Of a DNA stretch of 64,000 nt, positions 56,096-64,000 are shown piece by piece. Made by a program: the position numbers and the translations under genes. The DNA is from Methanobacteriota archaeon. GTDB lineage: Archaea > Halobacteriota > Methanomicrobia > Methanomicrobiales > Methanocorpusculaceae. The notes beneath the pieces were generated by a model. That model searched no databases, was not told where the DNA came from, and saw only the letters and a program-made list of their open reading frames with translations. Where the stretch lies: assembly GCA_023396065.1 (NCBI GenBank), contig JAEWXF010000007.1:1-64000 (forward strand). The letters are read 5' to 3'. Position 1 is the first letter of the stretch. Each line of letters starts with the position of its first letter.

Positions 56096-56827
56096 ATGCC
56101 ACCCAAACGACGAACGAAGTTTGATGCCGACCAGTATGCGATGCTGCAGCGATGTTCGCTTGCGATGGATTTTACCGAGTGGAACGCATGGTATGCGGGG
56201 TATCTGAAGGAGAATCAGTTTCTGCGGAGTACGGATAATTACGGGGCGCATCTGGAGGGGGCAGACCTGGCCTACTGGTATCTGGAAGGGGTGGATCTGC
56301 GGTTTGCCCTGCTGCAGAAGGCGGATCTTTCCTATACGTATCTGAAGAATGCCCGTCTGGAAAATGCGAATCTTGCCGGTGCGAATCTCTGGCGGGCGTT
56401 TCTCGGCGGTGCAAGTCTGATCGGGGCGAACCCGGATGCGGCGGAGTATGATGCAGCGGGAAAGATGAAGTATGATGCGGGAGTGGCGGAGCTTTTGCGG
56501 AAATCGGCGGAGACCGGGGATATTGCCGGGTGGAATGTCAGGTATCAGGAGATGCTTGTAAACGGCGGGGGAGATGTTCGTACCTACGGGGCGTATCTGG
56601 AGGAGGCACATCTGCGGGATCTGGATCTGTCGGGGGCCGACCTGCGGTATGCCCATCTGGAGGGCGCGGATCTGCGGAATGTACGGTTATGCGGCGCGGA
56701 TCTGCGGTATGCCCACATGGAGGGTGCGGATCTGTGGCAGGCGGATCTGACGGATGCAAACATGGAACATGCGGAGCTTGGCGGGGCAAATCTTGCGGGA
56801 GCGAAACGGGAGAGGGTGAAGTTTTAG
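56096..56827 (+). CDS. Pentapeptide-repeat protein with duplicated DFxEWN module
   Basis: A 243-residue protein made of two similar halves. Each opens with the motif seen in the protein at 11124: MDFTEWNAWYAGYL at residues 24-37 and GDIAGWNVRYQEML at residues 141-154. Each half then has a block of pentapeptides (GADLAYWYLEGVDLRF; GADLRYAHLEGADL). The halves are joined by a linker at about 112-140. ATG 56096 has AGGTGAG about 9 nt upstream. The role is unknown; conserved leading motifs suggest a capping or partner-binding element. Confidence 0.85.
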   Translation: MPPKRRTKFDADQYAMLQRCSLAMDFTEWNAWYAGYLKENQFLRSTDNYGAHLEGADLAYWYLEGVDLRFALLQKADLSYTYLKNARLENANLAGANLWRAFLGGASLIGANPDAAEYDAAGKMKYDAGVAELLRKSAETGDIAGWNVRYQEMLVNGGGDVRTYGAYLEEAHLRDLDLSGADLRYAHLEGADLRNVRLCGADLRYAHMEGADLWQADLTDANMEHAELGGANLAGAKRERVKF

Positions 56828-57643
56828 TTCGGCAGGGACCGGTTTGTCGTAATTTTCGGTACGGGTTGTTGTATATTTTTTCATGAAAACGGGTAATCAG
56901 GGCTCGAAAGCCGGAGGTGTGTTCGCAAATATGCGGTTTGCTCACCGCTTCGCTTACGGAAAAAACGGAAAGACTAAGGAAATGAGATGATGCGTTCGTA
57001 TGTCGATACGTTTTCTTGTGCATCTTTAGACGTCAGGTGGGTAACCACGGAACACACAGAATTCCACGGAAGAAAAAACACAGAAAACCGCCGCTACGCG
57101 GCTTACGGAAAAAACGGAAAGACTAAGGAAGTGGGAAGTTTTGAACGTATATCGAGAACCACATATATCCAAAGACACACGAGAAAAAGTCGCAACATAC
57201 GAGCGAAACATCCCACTTCCTTAGTCTTTCCGTTTTTTCCGTAAGCGAAGCGGTATTCCGTGTTTTTTCCGTGTGTTCGGTGTGTTCCGTGGTTACCCAA
57301 ATGCGTCCAAAGACACACGAGAAAAAGTCGCAACATACGAATGAAGAATCCCTCGAAAAAATATTGACAAACGCACAAACAAAAATCTCACGGAAAAACC
57401 TTTGGTTTATTCGCGGGATGAATCCCATATCACCCCGTGCTTCGTCCCACCTCCCTCTTCACACCCCGCTCAGCACACCAGACTGAATATTTTATTCAGT
57501 ATCCCAGATGATCTGAAGCTTGGCCGGGATTGCGCGAAACCTCACCGGATGTTTTGCATTTTTCCGCAACACGCACCTGTCTTCTCAACGAAAAGAGTAC
57601 ATACTGAAAAAAATCTCCGGAAATGAGGGATTCCGGAGCCGGG
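56828..57643. repeat. Intergenic repeat island
   Basis: No gene is supported. 56940-57330 holds several copies of the composite repeat: CTAAGGAAGTGGGA (57121-57134) and its inverted copy ending CCACTTCCTTAG (57209-57224). GGTAACCACGGAACACAC lies near 57040 and the inverse GGTTACCC near 57290. AAGACACACGAGAAAAAGTC occurs twice (57171 and 57310). The remainder, 57330-57643, shows nothing recognisable. Frames here encode repeat peptides. Confidence 0.8.
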
Positions 57644-58039
57644 TCACTCTGGCTTTTGTTCGGTAACGACGGTCCATTTACCCTGTTTGGAGATGCTGAT
57701 CAGTTCCCGTTTTTCGGCAAGTTTCATCCATTCTTCAAAAAGCTGTTTTCCGTCATCGCCGAACTGTTCCTCAAAGGTCTGGGCCAGCCAGCCAAGGTAG
57801 AGGTTGCGTTTGCTGTCTTTGAGGGAGGAGCCGCATTCGTTGCAGAATTTGGCAGCTGCGGCGTTGATTGTGCCGCAGGAGGGACAGATATTGAGGAGGC
57901 TGAGACGGTCTACTGCTCCTTTGCGGATCCATTCCTGAGAGGTCATGCCTTCGATCTTTGCGGCGGCCTCGATCTGGGACTTCAGGGCGCCCGGCAGGCG
58001 GATGAGGATCTGTTCATCGTTTCGTTCGGAGCTGTTCAT
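57644..58039 (-). CDS. Ribbon-helix-helix protein with zinc ribbon
   Basis: A 131-residue protein. Residues 9-45 form a ribbon-helix-helix fold (DEQILIRLPGALKSQIEAAA, MTSQEWIRKGAVDRL). Residues 52-72 form a zinc ribbon (CPSCGTINAAAAKFCNECG), and the helical tail reads WLAQTFEEQFGDDGKQLFEEW. The union of an RHH DNA-binding part and a zinc ribbon suggests a small regulator. It stands alone beside the repeat island. Confidence 0.75.
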   Translation of the reverse strand: MNSSERNDEQILIRLPGALKSQIEAAAKIEGMTSQEWIRKGAVDRLSLLNICPSCGTINAAAAKFCNECGSSLKDSKRNLYLGWLAQTFEEQFGDDGKQLFEEWMKLAEKRELISISKQGKWTVVTEQKPE

Positions 58040-58185
58040 AATGTACTAGATGTGGGCGTCAGGATTATAACATCTTTGTGATCTGATATATTTTTATATC
58101 GTAGATATCGTTGGATGGGATTTTTTGGGAGTCGAAGGCTGTTACGATTTTACTGAGGGGGGAGAGGGGAGTAACTCTAAAGAGG

Positions 58186-59121
58186 TCAAGATTTAATCGT
58201 CCCTACAGGTAACCAGTCGCCAATATTTGCTGGATTTCTCGATATGCGCCATATACTATTCGGATCTGTTGCTCCTGTTTGTATACATATGTATAATTTT
58301 TTATCGTAATCATATAATGAACCACAGACAGGAGCTGGGATTTTCCATGGTGAATTGATGTCAGATCCATCAATATCATTCGTTGTATAAATATATGTGG
58401 ATAAATTTATCTTTAGTAAATAGGTGGGATGCAGATTGGTATACTCTTCAATGGTAAGATTCTGGTTAGCCTCACTCTGTGATAAATACTGGTGGTTAAT
58501 TGAAACCCAACAGTAAATGCTTATCCCATCGGAATAGATAATACCATGTCCAAGCGAGGCACCAGAATTCTTTTTCGCATATTCCACTAACTCCCACCAA
58601 TCATACGTGGTCCCTATTTCGTAGTCAGATGTGTTACCTCCCTGTGATAGTGGAGGTATCGTGAACCAGTCCGGTACCATATCTCCGGTCGGCAGGGACG
58701 CCGACGAACCACTCGCCCGGTACACCAGAACGCTGTTTCCGTTCGCAGACTTTGCAACGATGGAGCCGAGCGTCACATTTGCATCAGTGGTGATAAACTC
58801 ACCCGGAGTCCAGACTCCGGAGTTCCCATTTGTCCCGGTCTTACCGTTGGGAAAAGTCACATAGTCAGAAATCACAGTCCCGTTCTTATCGTAGAAGGTC
58901 AGATCCGCGATCGGGAGCACATCCCCTCCCGTCAGATAGAGCCGGTTCTCATTTGCCGACGCCTGAAACTGTGCGTGCAGCGTCTCGGGGGCCGCATTCT
59001 GCACCGACTGGAGAACGATCAGGCTGACAATGGATGCACAGAGGACCACCAGCGCCAACAGCAGAACAACCGCAATTATCGATGAAATACCCGAATCTCC
59101 GGAACGGGGGACAGACTCCAT
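58186..59121 (-). CDS. Archaeal pilin-like surface protein with AT-rich 3' half
   Basis: A 311-residue protein. The N-terminal segment SGISSIIAVVLLLALVVLCAS is pilin-like, and the outside part follows. The 5' half has the base composition of neighbouring genes, but the part at 58186-58640 (roughly the last 150 residues) is clearly more AT-rich, with codons such as AAT, ATA and TAT. That suggests a domain gained or replaced by recombination. No known domain was recognised in that half. Start ATG 59121. Confidence 0.75.
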   Translation of the reverse strand: MESVPRSGDSGISSIIAVVLLLALVVLCASIVSLIVLQSVQNAAPETLHAQFQASANENRLYLTGGDVLPIADLTFYDKNGTVISDYVTFPNGKTGTNGNSGVWTPGEFITTDANVTLGSIVAKSANGNSVLVYRASGSSASLPTGDMVPDWFTIPPLSQGGNTSDYEIGTTYDWWELVEYAKKNSGASLGHGIIYSDGISIYCWVSINHQYLSQSEANQNLTIEEYTNLHPTYLLKINLSTYIYTTNDIDGSDINSPWKIPAPVCGSLYDYDKKLYICIQTGATDPNSIWRISRNPANIGDWLPVGTIKS

Positions 59122-59569
59122 AAGTAATATATCTCATTATCCCTGAACAAGAAATACCTTTTTACCGGGGAAGCGGCCCGGAAAGAAACCCCGGGGAAAA
59201 TACCGCTGATACTCCCGAAAACTGTCGGAGGTCTGTTAAAATAAGCCATATACAGGTTTAAAATCGGAATTCAGGCGATTATTCCAGCAGGGAGGGTGTA
59301 TTTTGGAGATGGTGCACGATCGTTTTCCACACTGCCACGCCCTATTTCCCGTTTACGCGGGTCCGTAGAAAGCATACAGTTCCGGGTCCCGTGTGATGAA
59401 GTTTTTGCTGTTTTTTCTCTCATCATACCTTTGAAAGCATGATATCTTTGATACACGGCATTTTAGAAAGGGAATGCCGCACGTATACCTACACAAAATC
59501 CGGCCCGGCCCCCCGCACATCCCGCCCCCAACCACAGTAAGTAAATAATCTCACATTGTATGTACTATC
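59122..59569. other. Intergenic region between divergent genes
   Basis: No gene is recognised. A short hairpin, GCATTTTAGAAAGGGAATGC, lies near 59459, and a TTAAAAT stretch near 59255 could belong to a promoter. Small minus-strand frames have no ribosome site. Confidence 0.4.
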
Positions 59570-60037
59570 ATGAATACAGTCCCCTCTCCTCTCGACAGCA
59601 TCGCCCTCCTCTACAACCCCGACAAAAGCATCAGACATCAGGCAGCCCGCACCCTCGCCGGTTACGGCACCGACATCCTCCCTCTCATACTCCCGCTGCT
59701 CGACAACGACTCCTGGCTCATCCGCTATCGCGCCTGTGAAATCCTCGGCCTCCTCAAAGACCCGGTCTGCTCCCCGCACCTCCTCAGCAAACTTCACGAC
59801 CCCCGCGACCATGTCCGCTACATGGCAGTCAAAGGCCTCGGCCTCCTCGGTGACCCTGCCGCCGTTTCTGCCGTCATCCCCATGCTCAGCGATGAAAACC
59901 CCTTCGTCCGGCGCATCACCGTCCAGACCCTCAGCACATTCGGCGGAGACGAAGCACACCGGGCAATTACCACCTGGGCAGAACAGGAAACCGACCCTGC
60001 CGTCCGCAAAGCCTGCAAAAATATACTCACAGCCTGA
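59570..60037 (+). CDS. HEAT-repeat protein
   Basis: A 155-residue protein of about four HEAT/PBS-lyase type repeats, each of a P-x(7)-R or V-R helix pair (SIRHQAARTLAGYGTD; WLIRYRACEILGLLKD; HVRYMAVKGLGLLGDP; FVRRITVQTLSTFGGD). Such stacks bind proteins. It stands alone and its function is unknown. Confidence 0.85.
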   Translation: MNTVPSPLDSIALLYNPDKSIRHQAARTLAGYGTDILPLILPLLDNDSWLIRYRACEILGLLKDPVCSPHLLSKLHDPRDHVRYMAVKGLGLLGDPAAVSAVIPMLSDENPFVRRITVQTLSTFGGDEAHRAITTWAEQETDPAVRKACKNILTA

Positions 60038-60051
60038 CGTACCAAATTTGA

Positions 60052-60181
60052 CAGATACCTTTGTGTTTCCCGGAGTGACAGGTTGATTTTGAGGTATCTG
60101 TCAAATTCTCATACTCCAAAAAATTGGTATGATGCTGGTGGATGCGCTGCGGGGGAGGAGGGACCTAGTATCAAAGTCAGG
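60052..60181 (-). repeat. 130-bp dispersed element, copy 2
   Basis: Inverse copy of 24828-24958, aligning along its whole length. Here the internal inverted repeat is perfect over 16 bp, AATTTGACAGATACCT (60045-60060) against AGGTATCTGTCAAATT (60092-60107), enclosing the CCGGAGTGACAGG loop. It carries no frame. It resembles a small non-autonomous mobile element, but no target duplication was found by eye. Confidence 0.85.
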
Positions 60182-60273
60182 TGACCGTACCCGTACCAAA
60201 CAACGCACCTCAGGCAGTCCGTACACACCTTCAGCCTACAAAAAAATAAAAAATATCGCGTATCAGCCGCACA

Positions 60274-60579
60274 TTAGCTGATATTATCAATACTATAACC
60301 GCGAATCGTTAACAGTTCCTTCACTCTGTCGCGATGGTTCCCCTGCAGCTCAATAGAATTCTCCTTCACAGTGCCGCCGCATGCAAGACGTCCTTTCAGA
60401 TATTTGGAAAGATCCTCGAGATCAATCTCGTACGGATCCAGACCATCAACAACGGTCACCTCTTTCCCGTACCGTCTCTTGCTCACTTTCACACTGATCC
60501 TTTGCTGTTCCTTTGCGACTTCCTCACAAATACAGAGTTCCTTGGGTAAACCACATTTAGGGCAGATGCCACTGTTCAT
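60274..60579 (-). CDS. Translation initiation factor aIF1 (SUI1)
   Basis: A 101-residue archaeal SUI1/eIF1 protein that binds the small ribosomal subunit and helps start-codon choice. The N-terminus has a four-cysteine motif ([13 protein letters not shown]), and the SUI1 core reads [15 protein letters not shown], then [14 protein letters not shown] with [13 protein letters not shown] 60579 is the family start; the longer frame from 60630 is unsupported. Confidence 0.92.
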   Translation of the reverse strand: MNSGICPKCGLPKELCICEEVAKEQQRISVKVSKRRYGKEVTVVDGLDPYEIDLEDLSKYLKGRLACGGTVKENSIELQGNHRDRVKELLTIRGYSIDNIS

Positions 60580-60646
60580 TGCATTACTTAGTGGTGCCCG
60601 TAACTTAAAATAGGTATTGGCCTGACCCAACCATTTTCAGCAAAAC

Positions 60647-61204
60647 CTACCCCTTAAAATTATAAAAATAGTTCTCCAGCTTCTCCTCCCGCTCCACAAA
60701 CCATCGTTCCTCCTTCGTCAGCATCAGATCACGCTCCCTGCTCTGCACCGCAGGACAGAACCTACACAGCGTCTCATCCACCTCACCCTGAACCTCCCGG
60801 ACCGGACAATAATACACACCCTCATGCAGCTCCACCGCATACCCTCCCGGAAACGGCGTCCCGACCGGATGTGCCGGCTCCTCACACACAAACATCGCAA
60901 ACGCCGCAATCACATACTTCAGCGCCCGCAGCCGGTCCCCTTCCGTTCCCCGGGAACTCTGCCGTCCGGCCTCCCGCACAAACTCTCTCCACATCCTTGG
61001 CAGACGCACAGCTCCATGCACCTCATCCAGCTCAGCAACCATCAGCCCATGATACCCGTCGACAACCTGCCCGCGTGCCGAACTCATCAGCGCCGCCGCA
61101 TACTCAGCCGGAACAAACTCCAGCTTCCGCCCGTAACGGACCAGCATCTCCTCAAGATCCTCCGGCGAATACAACCCTGCAGCCTCCCGCAGCGCCGCAC
61201 ACAA
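60647..61204 (-). CDS. DUF2115 (UPF0305) family protein, start uncertain
   Basis: A 185-residue protein with the methanogen DUF2115 pattern. It has a helical N-terminal part and cysteines in MFVCEEPAHPVG (near residue 105), YYCPVREVQ (near 131) and LCRFCPAV (near 146). The function is unknown. The only in-frame start is TTG 61204, and its GGGGGAG sits directly against it. Just upstream another frame has ATG AGT TCG, which would join smoothly with one extra G in the G run at 61207-61211. The true start may therefore be upstream, broken by an indel or sequencing error. The upstream gene tex ends at 61292. Confidence 0.7.
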   Translation of the reverse strand: MCAALREAAGLYSPEDLEEMLVRYGRKLEFVPAEYAAALMSSARGQVVDGYHGLMVAELDEVHGAVRLPRMWREFVREAGRQSSRGTEGDRLRALKYVIAAFAMFVCEEPAHPVGTPFPGGYAVELHEGVYYCPVREVQGEVDETLCRFCPAVQSRERDLMLTKEERWFVEREEKLENYFYNFKG

Positions 61205-61291
61205 CTCCCCCTTCCGGGAAATTTTTCCGAACTCATCCCAGGAAAACGGAACATCCGTCGGACGATCAGGCGTCCGGTACCAGAACCCCGT

Positions 61292-63439
61292 TCAGACCAC
61301 CCGCTTCATACTCAGCGTAACCCGGTTCCGGGCAGAATCAACCGCCAGAACCACCACCCGCACCCGCATACCCACCGAAACCACCTCAGACGGATGCTGC
61401 ACAAACCGGTCCGCCAGCTCACTGATATGCACCAGACCGTCCTGGCCTGCTCCCACATCCACAAACGCCCCGAACGCCGTCACATTCGTCACCAGACCCG
61501 GCAAAACCATACCCTCCGCAAGATCCCCCACCTCATGCACCGAAGCATCAAACGAAAACTCATCCTCATCCGTCACCCGGATATCCCGGCCCGGATGAGC
61601 AAGCTCATCCAAAACATCCTCAACCGTCACCAGACCGCAGTCTGCCGTCACATACCTCCCAGCCTCAACACGCCGCAGCAGCTCCTCAGCCCCCACAAGC
61701 CGCGATACCGGCACCCCCAGATCCGCAGCAATACGGCCCGCAAGCTCATATCGTTCCGGATGCACCCCCGTCATATCCAGAGGATTCGATCCCCCGAACA
61801 CACGCAGAAACCCGGCAGAAAGCTCAAACGTCTTCGGCCCGACCCCCGGCACCCTCAGCAGATCCGCACGGCAGTCAAACGGTCCGTGCATATTCCGGAA
61901 CGCCACAATCTTCTCCGCCAGTGCCGGACCAATCCCCGACACATACGACAACAGGATAGCGCTGGCCGTATTCAGATTTACTCCCACCGCATTCACCACC
62001 TGCTCCACCACATCCGACAACTTCGCAGACAGCCGGTTCTGATCCACATCATGCTGATACTGCCCCACACCAAGTGACTTCGGATCAATCTTAATCAGCT
62101 CCGCCAGCGGATCCTGAACCCGTCTGCCGATCGACACCGCCCCGCGCAGCGTAACATCCATCTCAGGAAACTCACGCCGCGCCTCAGGCGACGCCGAGTA
62201 CACCGACGCCCCGCACTCACTTGTCAGCAGCACCGGAACCGGACGACCAAACCGGATCCCCCGGACAAACCGCTCCGTCTCCCGGCCCGCCGTACCGTTC
62301 CCGACCGCAATAATATCGACCGCATGCGTCTTACACAACCGCATCATCATCTCCCGCGCCTCAGCCGGCCGGACCTGCGGATAGATCACACCCGTCTCCA
62401 GAACTTTCCCCGTCCCGTCCAGACAAACCACCTTACAGCCAGTCCGGTACCCCGGATCGATTGCCAGGACGCGCCTCTCTCCCGCAGGAGCCGCCAGCAG
62501 CAGATGCCGGAGATTTTCCGCAAACACCCGGATAGCCTCAGAATCCGCCCGCTCCTTCACCGTCGCAAAAAACTCCCGTTCCAGAGACGGTGCAATCAGC
62601 CGGCGGTACGAATCAGCCGCCGCCGCCGCAACCTCCGCAGACGCCGGCCCGCGTTCCGCAACCACACGGCGCGTAACCTCCCCAACCGCCACATCCTCAG
62701 GCGGCAGCAGATGCAGCCTCAGCACCCCTTCCCGTTCACCCCGCATCACCGCAAGCACCCGGTGCGACGCCGCCCGCCCGACCATCTCCTCCCACGCATA
62801 ATACCCCGCATACACCGAAGAATCCTCAGCCTTACCCTTCACCACCGACGAAGAAATCCGGGCATCCTTCGCAAAAATCCCGCGGACCGCAGCCCGGATA
62901 TCTGTATCCTCTGAAAATTCCTCCGCAAGGATATCCCGGGCGCCTGCCAGAGCATCCGCCGGAGTCGGAACCGCCTCACAGACAAACGTCTTCGCCGCCG
63001 TTTCCGGTGACAGCCGGGGATCCTGCATCCGCAGAACCGCAGCAAGCGGAGCAAGCCCCCGGTCCCGCGCCACACTCGCCCGTGTCTGCCGTTTCGGCCG
63101 GTACGGCAGATACACATCCTCCAGCTCCGCAATCGTATCGGCACGGAACAGCCGCTCCTGTAAATCCGGTGTGAACAGATTCCGTTCCCGAAGCGACGCA
63201 ACAATCGCCTTCTTTCGTTTATCCACCTGCTGAATCCGGATCAGCGCATCACGTACCGACGCAACCGCCACCTCATCCAGACATCCGGTAGCCTCTTTCC
63301 GGTACCGGGCGATAAACGGCACCGTCGCACCACTTCCGAACAGAGACGCAACCGCACTCACCGACTCTTCCGGCAGCGCCAGCACATCCGCGACTTTCCG
63401 GTACAGCCGGGTACTCCCGGAACCTGACGAGAGAATCAT
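61292..63439 (-). CDS. Tex-family RNA-binding protein
   Basis: A 715-residue homolog of Tex. The helical N-terminus is followed by VPFIARYRKEATG near residue 40. A YqgF-like RNase H fold has AIDPGYRTGCKVV near residue 325, and a helix-hairpin-helix part near 500 has LSYVSGIGPALAEKIV and VPGVGPKTFE. A C-terminal S1 domain at about 640-715 has GMVLPGLVTNVTAFGAFVDVG. Tex binds nucleic acids and affects transcription and RNA handling in bacteria; in archaea its role is unclear. It may be co-transcribed with the DUF2115 gene. Confidence 0.93.
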   Translation of the reverse strand: MILSSGSGSTRLYRKVADVLALPEESVSAVASLFGSGATVPFIARYRKEATGCLDEVAVASVRDALIRIQQVDKRKKAIVASLRERNLFTPDLQERLFRADTIAELEDVYLPYRPKRQTRASVARDRGLAPLAAVLRMQDPRLSPETAAKTFVCEAVPTPADALAGARDILAEEFSEDTDIRAAVRGIFAKDARISSSVVKGKAEDSSVYAGYYAWEEMVGRAASHRVLAVMRGEREGVLRLHLLPPEDVAVGEVTRRVVAERGPASAEVAAAAADSYRRLIAPSLEREFFATVKERADSEAIRVFAENLRHLLLAAPAGERRVLAIDPGYRTGCKVVCLDGTGKVLETGVIYPQVRPAEAREMMMRLCKTHAVDIIAVGNGTAGRETERFVRGIRFGRPVPVLLTSECGASVYSASPEARREFPEMDVTLRGAVSIGRRVQDPLAELIKIDPKSLGVGQYQHDVDQNRLSAKLSDVVEQVVNAVGVNLNTASAILLSYVSGIGPALAEKIVAFRNMHGPFDCRADLLRVPGVGPKTFELSAGFLRVFGGSNPLDMTGVHPERYELAGRIAADLGVPVSRLVGAEELLRRVEAGRYVTADCGLVTVEDVLDELAHPGRDIRVTDEDEFSFDASVHEVGDLAEGMVLPGLVTNVTAFGAFVDVGAGQDGLVHISELADRFVQHPSEVVSVGMRVRVVVLAVDSARNRVTLSMKRVV

Positions 63440-63554
63440 ACTACCACATACGTGGCACCGTTCCGGGCATAAACTCTACGAACCAGTAGTGGTGGATAAC
63501 GCGGTACCGGCCCCCCTTTACCGGTGATTTAGAGGACCACCCATGCAAGGTGAA

Positions 63555-64000
63555 CTACGGCATAAATATCTGTCCGCCGCAGTCCTGCTTCCAGCGGCGC
63601 ATAATCTTCTCAGTCAGATACCGGTCACCCTTCTCAAACGGATCAAAAATACACAGCGAATCTCCCAGATCCGTCCTTTGTCTCGGCAGACATCGGAAAT
63701 CCCCATGCCAGACATCAAGCCGCAGACCGGCACCTGCCGCCTCTGCCACCGGAACCGGGCAGGTCCGGATTTTCCGGGAACATAAATCCGCAAAATCCAC
63801 ACACCAGGCAAACTCCTCAATCCCGAGAGGACGCTGGTTCACCTCAATATTTACCCCGGTCCAGAACGCCGCCGCATACCAGCGGTCATTCAGAATCACA
63901 TGGGACGGCATCCCGGACAGCGCCGCAGCAAGACCCAGTGTTCCAACCCCGCAGCACCCGTCAACCACAAGCTTCGGATGCCTGCGGTCCAGCATCCCTA
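63555..64000 (-). CDS. Putative SAM-dependent methyltransferase, cut by window end
   Basis: The frame is open to the window end. The visible 146 residues from ATG 63995 start close to a nucleotide-binding motif, DGCCGVGTLGLAAAL, resembling motif I of class I methyltransferases. A hydrophobic strand SHVILND follows, and then FDPFEKGDRYL, which may be the motif IV region. The protein probably begins beyond position 64000. The substrate is unknown. Confidence 0.6.
   Translation of the reverse strand, partial: GMLDRRHPKLVVDGCCGVGTLGLAAALSGMPSHVILNDRWYAAAFWTGVNIEVNQRPLGIEEFAWCVDFADLCSRKIRTCPVPVAEAAGAGLRLDVWHGDFRCLPRQRTDLGDSLCIFDPFEKGDRYLTEKIMRRWKQDCGGQIFMP

Noticed and set aside
57103..57428. Repeat-derived frames with peptides such as NHGTHRTHGKNTE
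   Set aside because: The same peptides appear in every repeat island and in both strands, and no ribosome site or start is conserved; they are translations of the DNA repeat.
60824..62077. 417-codon plus-strand frame
   Set aside because: Antisense to DUF2115 and tex; its Arg/His/Pro-rich composition is a shadow of G-rich coding sequence.

Overview
This window reads as the chromosome of a euryarchaeon, most probably a methanogen-type archaeon of the Methanomicrobiales and possibly Methanocorpusculum-like; that placement is an inference. The archaeal evidence is direct. There is a tRNA-Trp gene whose intron carries a canonical archaeal C/D box guide RNA. There are aIF1/SUI1, UPF0147, DUF2115 and archaeal tRNA G10 methyltransferase genes, archaeal type IV pilins, TATA-like promoters, and Shine-Dalgarno sites of the GGAGGTG type with occasional GTG and TTG starts. 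No methanogenesis, rRNA, CRISPR or transposase gene was seen.

Layout. 1-511: repeat-filled intergenic DNA. 512-4787: two tandem Kef-type antiporters on the minus strand. 5075-9473: leuA-leuC-leuD-leuB. 9503-16546: a membrane-anchored HTH regulator, a small membrane protein coupled to a pentapeptide-repeat protein, intron-containing tRNA-Trp, a Cache-domain protein, an RHH protein, an unrecognised 380-aa protein and the tRNA G10 methylase. 16547-17940: a gene-free island made of two inverted copies of a repeat. 17941-24047: a minus-strand cluster of DUF364, an ABC ATPase, a P-loop GTPase and two ABC exporters, with a leader that can hide its Shine-Dalgarno. 24117-25206: a gene-poor stretch with a possible structured RNA and repeats, then tRNA-Arg. 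25377-27569: NfnAB-like ferredoxin:NADP oxidoreductase.

27891-29926: two secreted paralogs, UPF0147 and a zinc-ribbon protein. 30138-35619: uvrA, CBS-containing Mn pyrophosphatase, ferritin. 35658-38773: a CARDB protein with a MacB-like ABC transporter. 38942-42039: a two-module lipoprotein and three tandem COG2426 membrane proteins. 42065-52441: TPR protein, tRNA-Glu, ilvE, mgtE, ilvA, a DUF815 ATPase and ilvB-ilvN-ilvC-ilvD. 52455-59121: DUF3795, Cache lipoprotein, pilin, pentapeptide protein, a repeat island, RHH/zinc-ribbon protein and a second pilin-like gene. 59570-64000: HEAT protein, another repeat copy, aIF1, DUF2115, Tex and a methyltransferase cut by the window end.

Together the genes supply nearly the whole branched-chain amino-acid pathway: leuABCD, ilvBNCD, ilvA and ilvE, in two operons plus two single genes. 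The most distinctive parts are the metal-related DUF364/GTPase/ABC cluster, a family of composite intergenic repeats at five loci, and several families of secreted or pentapeptide paralogs spread through the window.
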